Shown piece after piece: positions 16,996 through 26,691 of a DNA stretch of 64,000 nucleotides (positions are counted from its first letter, which is position 1; every line of letters begins with the position of its first letter). The position numbers were made by a program, and so were the translations under genes. The stretch spans positions 744,001 to 808,000 of the forward strand of contig NZ_JAMLJJ010000001.1 of NCBI RefSeq assembly GCF_023736155.1, written 5' to 3'. The notes under the pieces are model-generated. The model was not told the DNA's origin and did not search any database. It saw only the letters and a list, made by a program, of their open reading frames with translations. Source of the DNA: Larsenimonas salina (GTDB lineage Bacteria; Pseudomonadota; Gammaproteobacteria; Pseudomonadales; Halomonadaceae).

Positions 16996-17992
16996 TTCCC
17001 CGTTTAACGAAGAAGGGCTTGAGCGCAGCGCCATTTTGATGATGACGCTGGATGAAGATACCGCGGCCGACGTTTTCAAATACATGTCGCCCAAGGAAAT
17101 TCAGCAGCTAGGGCTCGCCATGGCCGGCCTTCGCCAGGTGCCGAAAGAGCGCATTGCTGAAGTGCTTAGACAGTTCGACAGTGAGCTGGATCAACTGAGC
17201 GCAGTCGACATCAACTCCGGCGACCATATCCGGACAGTGTTGATCAAGGCACTCGGGGAAGACCGCGCCGCAAGCATTCTCGAAGATATCTTCGAGGCCA
17301 ATCATGGCTCGGGCATCGATGCACTCAACCTGATGGAGCCGACGGTCGTGGCCGAGATGATTCGGGACGAGCACCCACAGATCATCGCGACCGTTATCGT
17401 TCACCTCGAACGCCACCAGGCCGCCGATATTCTGGCGCTCTTTGACGACGCACTTCGAAACGACATTGTGCTTCGTATCGCGACCTTCAGCGGCGTACAG
17501 CCGGCGGCCCTTCAGGAGCTCACCGAAGTACTCGGCGGACTGCTTGATGGCCAGAACCTCAAACGCAGCAAGATGGGTGGCGTAAGAACGGCGGCCGAGA
17601 TTCTCAACCTGATGAATTCGACTCAGGAAGAGAGCGTCATCGATACCGTGCGCAATTACAGCGATTCGCTGGCGCAGCAGATCATCGACGAAATGTTCGT
17701 GTTCGAAAACATTGCCGATCTCGACGATCGCACCATTCAGCGCATCCTGCAGGACGTCGACACCAACTCGCTGGTGGTCGCGCTCAAGGGCTCGCCGGAA
17801 GAGCTTATCAACCGGGTGCTGTCCAACATGTCCAACCGTGCGGCAGAAATGCTGCGTGAAGACATGCAGATGCGCGGGCCGCTTCGCGTGTCCGTGGTCG
17901 AGACCGAGCAGAAAAACATCCTGCAGTTGATTCGCAAACTGGCCGATTCCGGAGAGATCCAGATCTCCGGCGGAGACGAAGCGTATGTCTGA
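16985..17992 (+). CDS. fliG: Flagellar motor switch protein FliG
   Basis: C-ring protein that converts stator force into rotation, 335 residues. It has the N-terminal FliF-binding domain (FNEEGLERSAILMMTLDED), the middle domain with the EHPQ motif (MIRDEHPQIIATVIVHLE) that contacts FliM, and the C-terminal torque domain with the charged ridge helix (DIANL-like region at FENIADLDDRTIQRIL, and SNRAAEMLREDMQMRGPLRV). It overlaps both neighbours, so is translationally coupled to fliF and fliH. Confidence 0.98.
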   Translation: MANNSPFNEEGLERSAILMMTLDEDTAADVFKYMSPKEIQQLGLAMAGLRQVPKERIAEVLRQFDSELDQLSAVDINSGDHIRTVLIKALGEDRAASILEDIFEANHGSGIDALNLMEPTVVAEMIRDEHPQIIATVIVHLERHQAADILALFDDALRNDIVLRIATFSGVQPAALQELTEVLGGLLDGQNLKRSKMGGVRTAAEILNLMNSTQEESVIDTVRNYSDSLAQQIIDEMFVFENIADLDDRTIQRILQDVDTNSLVVALKGSPEELINRVLSNMSNRAAEMLREDMQMRGPLRVSVVETEQKNILQLIRKLADSGEIQISGGDEAYV

Positions 17993-18677
17993 TTCTTCGA
18001 ATGACTGGCAGCGCTGGGAGATGGGGTCGCTCGAACGGCGCCGGCAACACCCCACCCAGACGGCCAAGCCACCGAAGCCAGATGCCCAGCAGCAACAGCG
18101 TCGCCGGGAGGATGCCAAGCGGCAGGCCATCTTCGAGCAGGCGAAGAAAGAAGGCTATGAGGCGGGTCTCAAAAAAGGGTTTGAGGACGGCTTCAACAAG
18201 GGCCGCGAGGAAGGTGAGCTGAAAGCCCACGCCGAATACGAAGAAATGCTCGGCGTACGACTCGAAAATACCATTTCGCCCATCGCGGTACTGGCCGAAC
18301 AGTTCTCGGAAAGCATGGCAAGCCTCAATCAGGACGTCAGCCGGCAGCTTGCCGAGCTTGCGCTCGAAGCCGGCCGGCGGCTCGCCAACCGGTCACTCGA
18401 GCTTAACCCCGAGCATATCCTCGATGACATCGAGTCTTTGCTTGCCAGTGAACCCACCCTTACCGGGCGCCCTCGCCTGTTCATCCATCCGGATGATCTG
18501 GAACTGGTGCAATCCCAGCTGGGCGAGGTATTGAAACAGGCCGGCTGGCAGCTGCTTTCCGATCACGATATCCAACGCGGCGACTGTCGAATTGAAACCG
18601 ACACCCGGGAAATCGACGCCACCCGGGCCGGACGCTGGGAGCGACTTCTTCAGGCCGTCGGCCATGGTGAACACTGA
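17985..18677 (+). CDS. fliH: Flagellar export ATPase regulator FliH
   Basis: Cytoplasmic regulator of the export ATPase FliI and link to the C-ring through FliN. The 230-residue product shows a Trp-containing N-terminus ([10 protein letters not shown]), a Gln/Arg-rich coiled helix, glycine-repeat type segments ([20 protein letters not shown]) typical of FliH, and a C-terminal domain ([30 protein letters not shown]). The eight-base overlap with fliG and one-base overlap with fliI indicate tight coupling. Confidence 0.95.
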   Translation: MSDSSNDWQRWEMGSLERRRQHPTQTAKPPKPDAQQQQRRREDAKRQAIFEQAKKEGYEAGLKKGFEDGFNKGREEGELKAHAEYEEMLGVRLENTISPIAVLAEQFSESMASLNQDVSRQLAELALEAGRRLANRSLELNPEHILDDIESLLASEPTLTGRPRLFIHPDDLELVQSQLGEVLKQAGWQLLSDHDIQRGDCRIETDTREIDATRAGRWERLLQAVGHGEH

Positions 18678-20038
18678 TGAGTGTAGAAACCGCCCTGTTT
18701 ACAAGTCACTGGCAGCGAACGCTCGAAGACGCTCGCAAGGCCGCATCGAACATCGCGCCGACCCAGCAGTTTGGCCGCCTAACGCGCGCCACCGGATTGG
18801 TGCTTGAAGCCACCGGCCTTAAATTGCCGCTCGAAAGCAGCTGCCTGATCGAGCTTGAGGATGAAGGACGCACGACAGAAGCCGAGGTCGTGGGTTTTAC
18901 TGGTGACAAGCTTTATCTGATGCCTTACGTCGAAACCTCCGGGCTTGTGCCCGGTGCGCGTGTCTGGGCACCCAAGGTCAGTAACCACGCCAAGGGCAAA
19001 CGCTTTCCAGTGGGCAAGGCGCTACTTGGCCGCATCGTCGATGCCCGCGGGCGGCCGCTCGATGGTAAGCCAGCACCCAAGGACGCCGAATATGCAGCGC
19101 TTTCGGCCCCGATGCTCAACCCACTCGAACGTGAGCCGATAAAGGAAGTGCTGGATGTGGGTGTTCGAAGCATCAACTCGCTGCTGACCATCGGTCGCGG
19201 TCAACGCCTGGGCCTTTTTGCGGGTTCAGGCGTGGGCAAGAGTGTGTTGCTTGGCATGATGGCGCGCTACACCCGCGCCGATGTCATCGTCGTCGGACTG
19301 ATCGGAGAACGCGGCCGAGAGGTCAAAGATTTCATCGAAAATATCCTGGGCGATGAAGGCATCAAACGCTCCGTGGTCGTTGCAGCGCCTGCAGACAACT
19401 CGCCGCTGCTTCGTCTACAAGGTGCGGCCTACGCAACACGGTTGGCCGAGGATTTCCGTGAAAAAGGGCTGAACGTTCTGCTGATCATGGATTCGCTGAC
19501 ACGCTACGCCATGGCGCAACGCGAAATCGCGCTTGCTATTGGCGAGCCGCCGGCCACCAAGGGCTATCCGCCCTCGGTCTTTGCAAAACTTCCAGCATTG
19601 GTCGAACGCGCTGGCAACGATGCACCGGATAAAGGCTCGATTACCGCCTTCTATACCGTACTGACCGAAGGCGACGATCAGCAGGATCCCATCGCCGATG
19701 CGGCGCGCGCCATTCTCGATGGCCATATCGTGCTGTCGCGCAAGCTTGCCGAGGCCGGCCACTATCCAGCCATCGACATCGAAGCATCGATAAGTCGCGC
19801 AATGACGGCCCTTATCGATGAAACACACTTTGAACGCATCAAGTACTTTAAACAGATGATGTCACGCTATCAGCGCAATCGGGATTTGATCAGTGTCGGA
19901 GCTTACGCACACGGCAGCGATCCGTTGCTTGATAGAGCCATACAGCTTTACCCGAAACTTGAAGAGTTTTTGCAACAGCGCATGACGGAAAGCACGACGT
20001 ATGGTGAAGCGGTGATGAAGCTCAATCATCTGTTTTGA
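18677..20038 (+). CDS. fliI: Flagellum-specific export ATPase FliI
   Basis: Hexameric ATPase that powers unfolding and entry of export substrates, related to the F1 beta subunit. In the 453-residue product Walker A is AGSGVGKS at 182-189, Walker B is the [17 protein letters not shown] region, and the family signature [12 protein letters not shown] lies after it. The C-terminal helical domain ends in MKLNHLF. Its start overlaps the fliH stop, and fliJ follows after 21 bases. Confidence 0.98.
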   Translation: MSVETALFTSHWQRTLEDARKAASNIAPTQQFGRLTRATGLVLEATGLKLPLESSCLIELEDEGRTTEAEVVGFTGDKLYLMPYVETSGLVPGARVWAPKVSNHAKGKRFPVGKALLGRIVDARGRPLDGKPAPKDAEYAALSAPMLNPLEREPIKEVLDVGVRSINSLLTIGRGQRLGLFAGSGVGKSVLLGMMARYTRADVIVVGLIGERGREVKDFIENILGDEGIKRSVVVAAPADNSPLLRLQGAAYATRLAEDFREKGLNVLLIMDSLTRYAMAQREIALAIGEPPATKGYPPSVFAKLPALVERAGNDAPDKGSITAFYTVLTEGDDQQDPIADAARAILDGHIVLSRKLAEAGHYPAIDIEASISRAMTALIDETHFERIKYFKQMMSRYQRNRDLISVGAYAHGSDPLLDRAIQLYPKLEEFLQQRMTESTTYGEAVMKLNHLF

Positions 20039-20059
20039 TGAAGGCCAAAGGAGATTGTA

Positions 20060-20503
20060 ATGGGTAGCCATTCCTCTGCACTGGATACGCTGATTGACCT
20101 TGCGACCAATAATCGGGACAGCGCGGCACAGCATCTGGGCAAACTTCGCCAAACCAAACAGAGCTCTCAGGAGCAGCTCGATACGCTGCTTCAATACCGC
20201 GATGAGTATCGGCAGAAACTTGATGATGCCATGAAACGCGGAATGAGCATGAACGAACTTCAAAACTATCAGCGCTTTATCGCCTCGCTCGACCAAGCCA
20301 TCGCCCAACAGGAAAACGCGCTCGAAAATTGTGACCAACGCGTCAACCAGGGCGTTAAGCACTGGCAGCAGCAACAGCAGCGCCTCAACTCCTTCGATGC
20401 ACTGGCGACACGACGAAACGAAGAACGCGAACTCGTTGCCAAAAAATACGAACAGCGTCTGTCGGATGAATTCGCCAGTCGAGCTGTTTCGAGCTTCGGC
20501 TAA
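20060..20503 (+). CDS. fliJ: Flagellar export chaperone FliJ
   Basis: Coiled-coil protein of 147 residues, the gamma-subunit-like stalk that links FliI to FlhA. Nearly the whole chain is predicted helical, rich in Gln, Lys, Arg and Glu, with the conserved region YRDEYRQKLDDAMKRGMS followed by LQNYQRFIASLDQAI. AAGGAG 8 bases upstream sets the start. Its place between fliI and fliK supports the call. Confidence 0.95.
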   Translation: MGSHSSALDTLIDLATNNRDSAAQHLGKLRQTKQSSQEQLDTLLQYRDEYRQKLDDAMKRGMSMNELQNYQRFIASLDQAIAQQENALENCDQRVNQGVKHWQQQQQRLNSFDALATRRNEERELVAKKYEQRLSDEFASRAVSSFG

Positions 20504-20520
20504 GCAAAAGGACCCCTTCA

Positions 20521-21966
20521 ATGAGCACATCCGTTTCCCTGCCAGGCCTTTCTCCAGCAGCGCCCTCTCCCTCAGGCCGAACCACTGCCGGATCCGAGAC
20601 TGACTCGGGACAGGGGTTTGAGGGTACGCTAAAGGCCGCCGCCGGAGCTCGTACCGGGTCGAGCGAGCAGACTAAAACCGGTTCGCCCTCCGGTGCTCAG
20701 GCGCGCGGCGATAGGGCATCTGCGTCTCAAAATCCGGCACAGGATGATGCGCCTTGTGCGAAACAATTCAATGCGCTTTCACACAAGGCAGATAACCTAC
20801 GAGCACCGCTCGGTGAACAGGCGCCCGCCACCGAACAGACTCTTGCGTCGGCGTTTGATAAAGCACCGAAAGAGCTGGCGTCTGCCACCTCGACTCAAGA
20901 ACACTGGATGACACGCCTAACTGCAGCGCGGTCGCTGACATCACAAATGACCTCCGAGTCCTTGTCGGCTTCCGAGGCAAACGCAGCGCTCAAGGAATCC
21001 CTCAGTGGCGTAACTTCCTCGACCGTTGCCCTGACCAAGACAGGCTCGGACAAGACACTGCCTTCATTGGGTGGAAAACATCCTGGCGATGAATCGGCCG
21101 GTGATTCTTTTGAGGACGAGCCCGCATCCAGTGGTCTCATTGCCGCGTTCAATCCAGCCCAGGCTCTATCCTCGCAGGCTTCTAAACCGGGCTCCGAATC
21201 CGCTCAATTCGGTACCAGTGGCAAGGGCATGAGCAAAACAGCGCAGCTCCAGGCCCAGCAGCAAAATGCATTTTCCGATAAGGCGCTCGATGACGTTGCA
21301 AGCCGCGTGACACAGCGTGATGGCCACAAGGGTGACAGCGCGCCGTTCTCACTTAAGGTCACTGCCCTTAATGGTGGTGACGCGAGTTCAAGCATCAGCA
21401 CTACCACTGTGACCGCCGCCTCGATTTCTACCGCTCAACCCGCAGCCGTGCCTGGGCAGACACAGCTGGGCCAACCAGCACAGGCAGGGCTTTATACCGG
21501 TGTGATGAACGCACAGGTAGGCAGTGACAATTGGAACGGCGCGCTCGGTCAACACATGATCCGAATGAGCGCTCAGGGTCAGGGCCAGGCCGAGCTTCAC
21601 CTGAACCCACGGGATATGGGCCCACTGTCCATTTCGCTGAAAATGGATGATCAAGGTGCACAGGCCCATTTTTTCTCGGCCAACGCCCACGTGCGATCTG
21701 CACTTGAGACTGCACTGCCTCACCTTAAAGAAGCCATGGCCGACAGCGGCATCCAACTTGGTCAGACAAGCGTGAGCGACCAACAACAGCCTCAGCATTT
21801 CGCGTTTGATCAGTCAGGCGCAGAAACTGGGAAGGAAGGCCGTGGTGATGCTACCGGCTCCGCTCAGGGAGCGGACGATGCACTTTCGATCTCCGGCACT
21901 GCCGATGAAATTCTCGCCCGTACTCCTGGCAATTCGCGCCCGGGAGGAATTGATCTGTTCGCTTGA
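20521..21966 (+). CDS. fliK: Flagellar hook-length control protein FliK
   Basis: Secreted ruler that measures the hook and switches export specificity by acting on FlhB. The 481-residue product has a long low-complexity ruler region rich in Ser, Ala, Gln and Thr (about residues 1-330). A conserved C-terminal domain contains the family's LHLNPRDMGPLSISLKMDD, followed by alternating helices up to about 425. The tail is acidic and unstructured. A terminator follows 30 bases after the stop. Confidence 0.95.
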   Translation: MSTSVSLPGLSPAAPSPSGRTTAGSETDSGQGFEGTLKAAAGARTGSSEQTKTGSPSGAQARGDRASASQNPAQDDAPCAKQFNALSHKADNLRAPLGEQAPATEQTLASAFDKAPKELASATSTQEHWMTRLTAARSLTSQMTSESLSASEANAALKESLSGVTSSTVALTKTGSDKTLPSLGGKHPGDESAGDSFEDEPASSGLIAAFNPAQALSSQASKPGSESAQFGTSGKGMSKTAQLQAQQQNAFSDKALDDVASRVTQRDGHKGDSAPFSLKVTALNGGDASSSISTTTVTAASISTAQPAAVPGQTQLGQPAQAGLYTGVMNAQVGSDNWNGALGQHMIRMSAQGQGQAELHLNPRDMGPLSISLKMDDQGAQAHFFSANAHVRSALETALPHLKEAMADSGIQLGQTSVSDQQQPQHFAFDQSGAETGKEGRGDATGSAQGADDALSISGTADEILARTPGNSRPGGIDLFA

Positions 21967-21995
21967 CCACATGCTCGCAGTCGTAAGCTTTCAAT

Positions 21996-22020
21996 GCCTC
22001 CGTATATCGGGGGCTTTTTT
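21996..22020 (+). terminator. Terminator of the fliF-fliK operon
   Basis: Stem GCCTCCG / CGGGGGC (one T-G pair) with a TATAT loop and T6. It separates fliFGHIJK from fliLMNOPQR, so the latter should have its own promoter in 22021-22170, which I could not identify. Confidence 0.82.
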
Positions 22021-22180
22021 ATTTGGGGCAAGGCCATTTTTCAGGATAAGTGATTGAAAGCTCGGCAAGGGCTCTAAAACGAAAAGGTAACCTGATGTAA
22101 CACGTCTTTTTGAACCTTCATTCGCCTCCGCCACCGGTACTATCGGTGCTATCGAAAAGTCCGGAGTAATGGAAAATCTC

Positions 22181-22681
22181 ATGGCAAAAGCAAAAGTAAA
22201 AACAGCGTCATCAGACGATGCGCCCAATAAAAAATCCAAGCTCTGGTTGATCGTGTTACTCAGCGTGCTCGTAACAGCAGGTGCCGCTGCGGGAGTGTAT
22301 TACTTCCTTCTGGCAGATGATGCGCCGAGTGAGGAAGTCACCGAGCAGGCGCCACCGCCCCCTCCGCCCACACCGGTCTTTGTCGAGTTGAAACCGTTCA
22401 CGGTCAATCTGGGCGACAACAGCGGGCGCATGCTTTATGTCGGCATTTCCCTGCGTGTTGAAAGTGCCGAGGCACAGACACACATGCTCGAGCACATGCC
22501 AGAGGTGCGCAATCGCATCCTGCTGGTGCTGACAAGCCAGGACTCGAAGGAGCTGGCAACGCTTGAGGGTAAACGCCAACTGGCCAGCACCATCAGCCAG
22601 GCATTCGATCAGCCCTTTGAAGGCGCAGGACAGCCAATTACCGTGTCTGACGTCCTGTTCACCGACTTCATCGTTCAGTAA
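22181..22681 (+). CDS. fliL: Flagellar basal-body protein FliL
   Basis: Single-pass inner-membrane protein that surrounds and supports the stator units. Of 166 residues, a Lys-rich N-terminus is followed by a membrane segment (LWLIVLLSVLVTAGAAAGVYY), a proline-rich linker (EQAPPPPPPTPV) and the periplasmic stomatin-like domain ending VLFTDFIVQ. The start at 22181 has GGA 7 bases upstream; the ATG at 22169 is in frame but has poor spacing (GGAG only two bases before it). Confidence 0.92.
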   Translation: MAKAKVKTASSDDAPNKKSKLWLIVLLSVLVTAGAAAGVYYFLLADDAPSEEVTEQAPPPPPPTPVFVELKPFTVNLGDNSGRMLYVGISLRVESAEAQTHMLEHMPEVRNRILLVLTSQDSKELATLEGKRQLASTISQAFDQPFEGAGQPITVSDVLFTDFIVQ

Positions 22682-22699
22682 CCGACAAGGATCAGGGCC

Positions 22700-23710
22700 A
22701 TGGCAGACGATATGTTGTCGCAGGATGAAATCGATGCCCTCTTGAAGGGGGTAAGCGGCGATGAAGAAGAGCAGTCCAGCGCAGAGGAAAGTTCGGGCAA
22801 GAAAATTCGCCCATACGATCCGGCCACGCAACAGCGCATGATCCGACGCCGGCTGCACGGGCTCGACATCATCAACGAGCGTTTTGCCCGCCGGTTTCGA
22901 ATGGCCCTGTTCAACCTGATTCGTCGCTCCGCCGACATCACAGTCGGCCAGGTCAAGTATCAGCGCTATATCGATTTCACCCGTAACCTTCCGGTTCCGG
23001 CCAATATCAACATGATCGCGATCAAGCCACTGCGAGGGAACGCCTTGATCGTCTTTCCGCCGAACGTAGTCTTTCTCGTGGTCGATAATCTGTTCGGGGG
23101 GGACGGCCGGTTTCTAACCAAGTCCGAGGGTCGCGAGTTCACTCATACCGAACAGCGCCTGATCCAGCGCCTTCTGAACCTAGCACTTGAAAGCTATGGC
23201 GAAGGCTGGCAGAGCATCTTCCCGGTGGACCTTGAATATCAACGCTCTGAAATGCAGGTGAAATTCACCAACATCGTCAACACACCAAACGAACTGGTCA
23301 TTAACACGACGTTTCACCTGGAAGTCGGCTCATTCGGCAGTGACTTCCACATCTGCATGCCCTACTCGATGCTCGAGCCGATCAAGGAAGAGCTTTCGGG
23401 CACTCAGCAGAACATGGAAAAGGAAGAAGAAGCCTTCAGACGCTCTAAGCTCGCCGCCGAAGTGAAGCAGTCGAGTGTCAATCTGGTGGCCACCTTCGGC
23501 GAGATTCAAACCCATCTGGCTCAGGTTTCGAAAATGAAAGTGGGGGATGTATTTCCCTTTGAACTTCCTCAAAACGTGATTGCCCGCATCGATGGGGTTC
23601 CTGTCCTCGAATGCGATTACGGCTCCTCAAACGGGCAAAAAGGGCTGCGTGTCAAACGCGTAATCGACCATGTCGTTCAAGAAACTTATCGGGACTTGAA
23701 AAATGTCTGA
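22700..23710 (+). CDS. fliM: Flagellar motor switch protein FliM
   Basis: C-ring protein that receives phospho-CheY and switches rotation. The 336-residue product starts with the CheY-binding peptide (MLSQDEIDALLKGV). After an acidic linker comes the CheC-like middle domain (GLDIINERFARRFRMALFNL; MIAIKPLRGNALIVF with the GG motif FGGDGRF). It ends in the SpoA domain that pairs with FliN (FPFELPQNVIARIDGVPVLE). AAGGA precedes the ATG. It overlaps fliN by 8 bases. Confidence 0.97.
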   Translation: MADDMLSQDEIDALLKGVSGDEEEQSSAEESSGKKIRPYDPATQQRMIRRRLHGLDIINERFARRFRMALFNLIRRSADITVGQVKYQRYIDFTRNLPVPANINMIAIKPLRGNALIVFPPNVVFLVVDNLFGGDGRFLTKSEGREFTHTEQRLIQRLLNLALESYGEGWQSIFPVDLEYQRSEMQVKFTNIVNTPNELVINTTFHLEVGSFGSDFHICMPYSMLEPIKEELSGTQQNMEKEEEAFRRSKLAAEVKQSSVNLVATFGEIQTHLAQVSKMKVGDVFPFELPQNVIARIDGVPVLECDYGSSNGQKGLRVKRVIDHVVQETYRDLKNV

Positions 23711-24269
23711 TCCAAATACTCCTGAAGATCCAAAAGAGACTCAAACGCAGTCCGAGTCGACCGACAATGCCTCAAGCGATACCCCCAAGGATGAAGGGCC
23801 CAGTGCCGAAGACATCTGGGGCGATGCGTTTGCCGAACAGGAAGCGGTCGAGGGCAGCCTGAGCGAGGCCAGCGCCGAAGACATTTGGGGCGACGCCTTT
23901 GCCGAAGAGGCGGCGACCGCACCAGAGGCGACCGAAAGCACACATGCCAGTGCCAGCGAGGATATCTTCAAGCCCCTGGATACCGGCGATTCGAGCGGCG
24001 GACTGCCGCGTGAACTCGACGTCATCATGGAAATTCCGGTCACCATGTCTGTCGAGCTGGGGCGTACGCGTTTGACCATTCGCCAGCTTCTCGATCTGGC
24101 CAAGGGTTCAGTGGTTGAGCTTGATGGCCTTGCGGGCGAACCGATGGACATTCTGGTCAATGGCTATCTGATCGCCCAGGGCGAGGTAGTGGTCGTCGAT
24201 GATAAATATGGTATTCGTATTACCGACATCGTCACGCCCACCGAACGTATACAAAGGCTCAATCGTTAA
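23703..24269 (+). CDS. fliN: Flagellar motor switch protein FliN, extended N-terminus with repeats
   Basis: C-ring and export-docking protein. The C-terminal SpoA domain (about 100-188) is standard (ELDVIMEIPVTMSVELGRTR; VELDGLAGEPMDILVNGYLI). At 188 residues it is some 50 longer than E. coli FliN. The extra length is an acidic N-terminal region in which the motif SAEDIWGDAFAE occurs exactly twice, at residues 34-45 and 57-68, with a weaker third copy SEDIFKPL near 85-92. E. coli FliN has one related motif (DDLWAEALSEQ). The repeat may multiply a binding site for CheY-P or a partner; this is inference. Confidence 0.96.
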   Translation: MSDPNTPEDPKETQTQSESTDNASSDTPKDEGPSAEDIWGDAFAEQEAVEGSLSEASAEDIWGDAFAEEAATAPEATESTHASASEDIFKPLDTGDSSGGLPRELDVIMEIPVTMSVELGRTRLTIRQLLDLAKGSVVELDGLAGEPMDILVNGYLIAQGEVVVVDDKYGIRITDIVTPTERIQRLNR

Positions 24270-24745
24270 TGACAGCGCTCAGCGAAAGCTCGGTTCAGAC
24301 CGCAATCACACTAGGAAGTCATGTTACCGCCCAGGCCGCTCCGGTATTTCAGAGCGGTTCAGGCTTTGGTGGCATGGAAAGCCTTGGCAAGATGGTGCTG
24401 GGCCTTCTGGTCGTGGTTGCTCTGATCTTTGCTTGCGCGGCGCTTGTCAAACGCATGGGACCGATGCGCCAGCTCTCTGGAGCCAATAAACAGCTCAGGG
24501 TGCTCGGCTCGCAGGCTGTCGGACAACGGGAACGCGTTGTCGTCATTCAAACCGAGGATGCACGACTTGTATTGGGCGTGACGAGCCAAAGCATCACGCA
24601 CCTGCACACGCTGCCTCCCCTGCCTGAAGACGAAGTATCTACTAAAGACCATGAAACAAAGACGCTTCCTACCTTCAGGGAAGCTCTGGCCCACAATCTT
24701 AAAAAAAAGATGGCCCGCACATCCTCTCAACGGGATAACTCATGA
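24269..24745 (+). CDS. fliO: Flagellar biosynthesis protein FliO
   Basis: Small membrane protein of 158 residues that assists assembly of the FliP ring. It has one transmembrane segment (about residues 36-58, [19 protein letters not shown]) and a cytoplasmic domain with the family's [19 protein letters not shown] stretch. Its ATG uses the last base of the fliN stop, and its end overlaps fliP by four bases. Confidence 0.93.
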   Translation: MTALSESSVQTAITLGSHVTAQAAPVFQSGSGFGGMESLGKMVLGLLVVVALIFACAALVKRMGPMRQLSGANKQLRVLGSQAVGQRERVVVIQTEDARLVLGVTSQSITHLHTLPPLPEDEVSTKDHETKTLPTFREALAHNLKKKMARTSSQRDNS

Positions 24746-25482
24746 CGCGTTTCTTATTTAAACTCTCGGCGCTCGGGCTGATATCCCCCTCAGCCCTTGC
24801 AGCGCTACCCGCACTGACAAGCCAGCCAATGGCCGATGGCGGCCAGGAGTGGGGCCTGAATGTTCAGCTGCTGGTACTGCTGACGTCGCTGGCGTTTTTG
24901 CCCGCTGTACTTTTGATGATGACTGGATTCACTCGCATTATCATCGTTTTGAGTCTGCTTAGAACCGCACTCGGTACGCAGTCGGCGCCGTCGAATCAAA
25001 TTCTGGTCGGTCTGGCCTTGTTTCTGACCTTTTTCGTGATGTCACCGGTGTTCAGTCAGATCTACGACGAAGCCTATGTGCCACTATCGAACAACGAAAT
25101 GACCTTTCAGCAGGCCATCGAGCAAGGCGCACAGCCCATCAGGACCTTCATGATGAATCAAACGCGCGAGGCCGATCTTGCCCTGTTTGCACGCCTGGCC
25201 GATGCCCCGGCCTGGCAAGGCCCTGAAGACGTGCCCATGCGTCTATTGATGCCCGCTTTCGTGACCAGCGAGCTCAAGACCGCGTTTCAGATCGGCTTTA
25301 CTGTCTTCATCCCGTTTCTGGTCATCGACCTGGTCGTGGCCAGCGTGCTGATGGCGCTTGGTATGATGATGGTGCCTCCAGCCACGATTTCGCTTCCGTT
25401 CAAATTGATGCTGTTCGTTCTGGTCGATGGCTGGCAGCTATTGATGGGCTCGCTGGCTCAAAGTTTCTATCTCGGCGGATAA
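24742..25482 (+). CDS. fliP: Flagellar export gate protein FliP
   Basis: Core of the FliPQR export gate. The 246-residue protein has a cleavable signal (ending SPSALAALP), a conserved membrane region ([40 protein letters not shown]), a periplasmic loop, and C-terminal membrane helices ([40 protein letters not shown]). Length and motifs are normal. Confidence 0.97.
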   Translation: MTRFLFKLSALGLISPSALAALPALTSQPMADGGQEWGLNVQLLVLLTSLAFLPAVLLMMTGFTRIIIVLSLLRTALGTQSAPSNQILVGLALFLTFFVMSPVFSQIYDEAYVPLSNNEMTFQQAIEQGAQPIRTFMMNQTREADLALFARLADAPAWQGPEDVPMRLLMPAFVTSELKTAFQIGFTVFIPFLVIDLVVASVLMALGMMMVPPATISLPFKLMLFVLVDGWQLLMGSLAQSFYLGG

Positions 25483-25492
25483 GGAATACACC

Positions 25493-25765
25493 ATGACTCC
25501 CGAAACGGTAATGAGCCTGGCCTATCAAGCCATGAAACTGATGCTGATGCTCGCAGCGCCCCTTCTGAGCGTAGCCTTGATCGTAGGCCTTCTCGTCAGC
25601 CTTTTTCAGGCCGCGACCCAGATCAACGAAATGACCCTGTCCTTCATTCCAAAGATCCTTGCCGTTTTCACAACGCTTGTCGTTGCAGGCTCCTGGATGA
25701 TCGCAACACTTGTCGACTTCACTCGGACACTCTTTTATAGCCTGCCGCAGTTGCTCGGCACCTGA
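25493..25765 (+). CDS. fliQ: Flagellar export gate protein FliQ
   Basis: Two-helix membrane subunit of the export gate, 90 residues. The conserved MKLMLMLAAPLLSVALIVGL and FQAATQINEMTLSFIPKI stretches are present. AAGGA precedes the ATG; fliR starts five bases after the stop. Confidence 0.96.
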   Translation: MTPETVMSLAYQAMKLMLMLAAPLLSVALIVGLLVSLFQAATQINEMTLSFIPKILAVFTTLVVAGSWMIATLVDFTRTLFYSLPQLLGT

Positions 25766-25769
25766 CGCC

Positions 25770-26558
25770 ATGCTCGAGATCACCACGGCCCAGCTCAATT
25801 ACTGGCTGACGGCCTTCATGTGGCCGTTCATTCGCGTATTGGCGTTTATTGCGGCAACACCGGTCTTTCGCCACAGCAGCATGCCCCGCATTCCCCAGAT
25901 TGGCATTGCGGCGCTTTTTACCATTGCGATCGTCCCCAGCCTACCGCCTCTACCAAACGTGCCCTTCATTTCCTACGAGGGCATTTGGCTGGTCGTGCAA
26001 CAGATCCTGATCGGCGTGTCACTGGGGTTCGTGGTTCGACTGGTGTTCTCGGCCATACAGATGGCGGCAAGCTTCATAAGCTTTCAGATGGGACTTTCAT
26101 TCGCGACCTTTTTCTCCCCCGACTCCGGCGGATCAACCATGGTGTTGGCCCGGTTTTTCGACCTGATCGCCTTGATGCTGTTTCTCGCCCTGAATGGCCA
26201 TCTTTACATGCTCGAAGTCCTGGCCAATACGTTCACCCTGCTGCCAATCGGGGCAACCGCCCTGAATGCCAGCGCCTGGAACACTATTGCGATGTGGGGA
26301 AGCCTTCTGTTCAGCGCGGGTCTTTTACTGGCACTGCCACTGATTACCGCGCTTTTGATTACCAACCTGGCCATGGGCATCCTGAACCGCGCCGCCCCTC
26401 AGCTGACCATCTTTTCGATTGGCTTTCCCATGACCCTGCTGTTCGGTGTGGTGCTCATCACCTTCCTACTCCCTGAAATGGGCGGTATCTTCGAGCAACT
26501 CTTCAAGCAGGGGCTGGACATGATGGCGGAGCTTGCCCGAACGCTCGGCGCGCCCTGA
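25770..26558 (+). CDS. fliR: Flagellar export gate protein FliR
   Basis: Single-copy membrane subunit closing the FliPQR ring, 262 residues. It has successive hydrophobic helices with the family's FMWPFIRVLAFIAATPVF start, the SFQMGLSFATFFSPDSGG region and the NRAAPQLTIFSIGFPMTLLF motif. An in-frame ATG 60 bases upstream lies inside fliQ and would add an unrelated leader, so I start at 25770. It is the last gene of the fliL-R operon, followed by a strong bidirectional terminator. Confidence 0.96.
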   Translation: MLEITTAQLNYWLTAFMWPFIRVLAFIAATPVFRHSSMPRIPQIGIAALFTIAIVPSLPPLPNVPFISYEGIWLVVQQILIGVSLGFVVRLVFSAIQMAASFISFQMGLSFATFFSPDSGGSTMVLARFFDLIALMLFLALNGHLYMLEVLANTFTLLPIGATALNASAWNTIAMWGSLLFSAGLLLALPLITALLITNLAMGILNRAAPQLTIFSIGFPMTLLFGVVLITFLLPEMGGIFEQLFKQGLDMMAELARTLGAP

Positions 26559-26632
26559 CACTCGCTCACCGGTGATGACTTATACCTTCTGTCACGCGTC
26601 CAAACATGCATCGCATGGTGATATTCAGCACC

Positions 26633-26670
26633 TAAAAAAACGCCTCGCGGTCGATACCGCGAGGCGTTTT
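26633..26670. terminator. Bidirectional terminator fliR / flgL
   Basis: A7, perfect 10-base stem CGCCTCGCGG / CCGCGAGGCG with a TCGATA loop, TTTT. It separates convergent operons. Confidence 0.93.
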
Positions 26671-26691
26671 CCTGAGCACAAAAGCATCTAG

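Noticed and set aside
17108-18130. Open minus-strand frame of 340 codons
   Set aside because: Antisense to fliG and fliH; no start signal and a composition unlike real proteins here.
22021-22168. Class 2 (FlhDC-type) box before fliL
   Set aside because: A promoter must exist after the fliK terminator, but I could not match a half-site pair with confidence.
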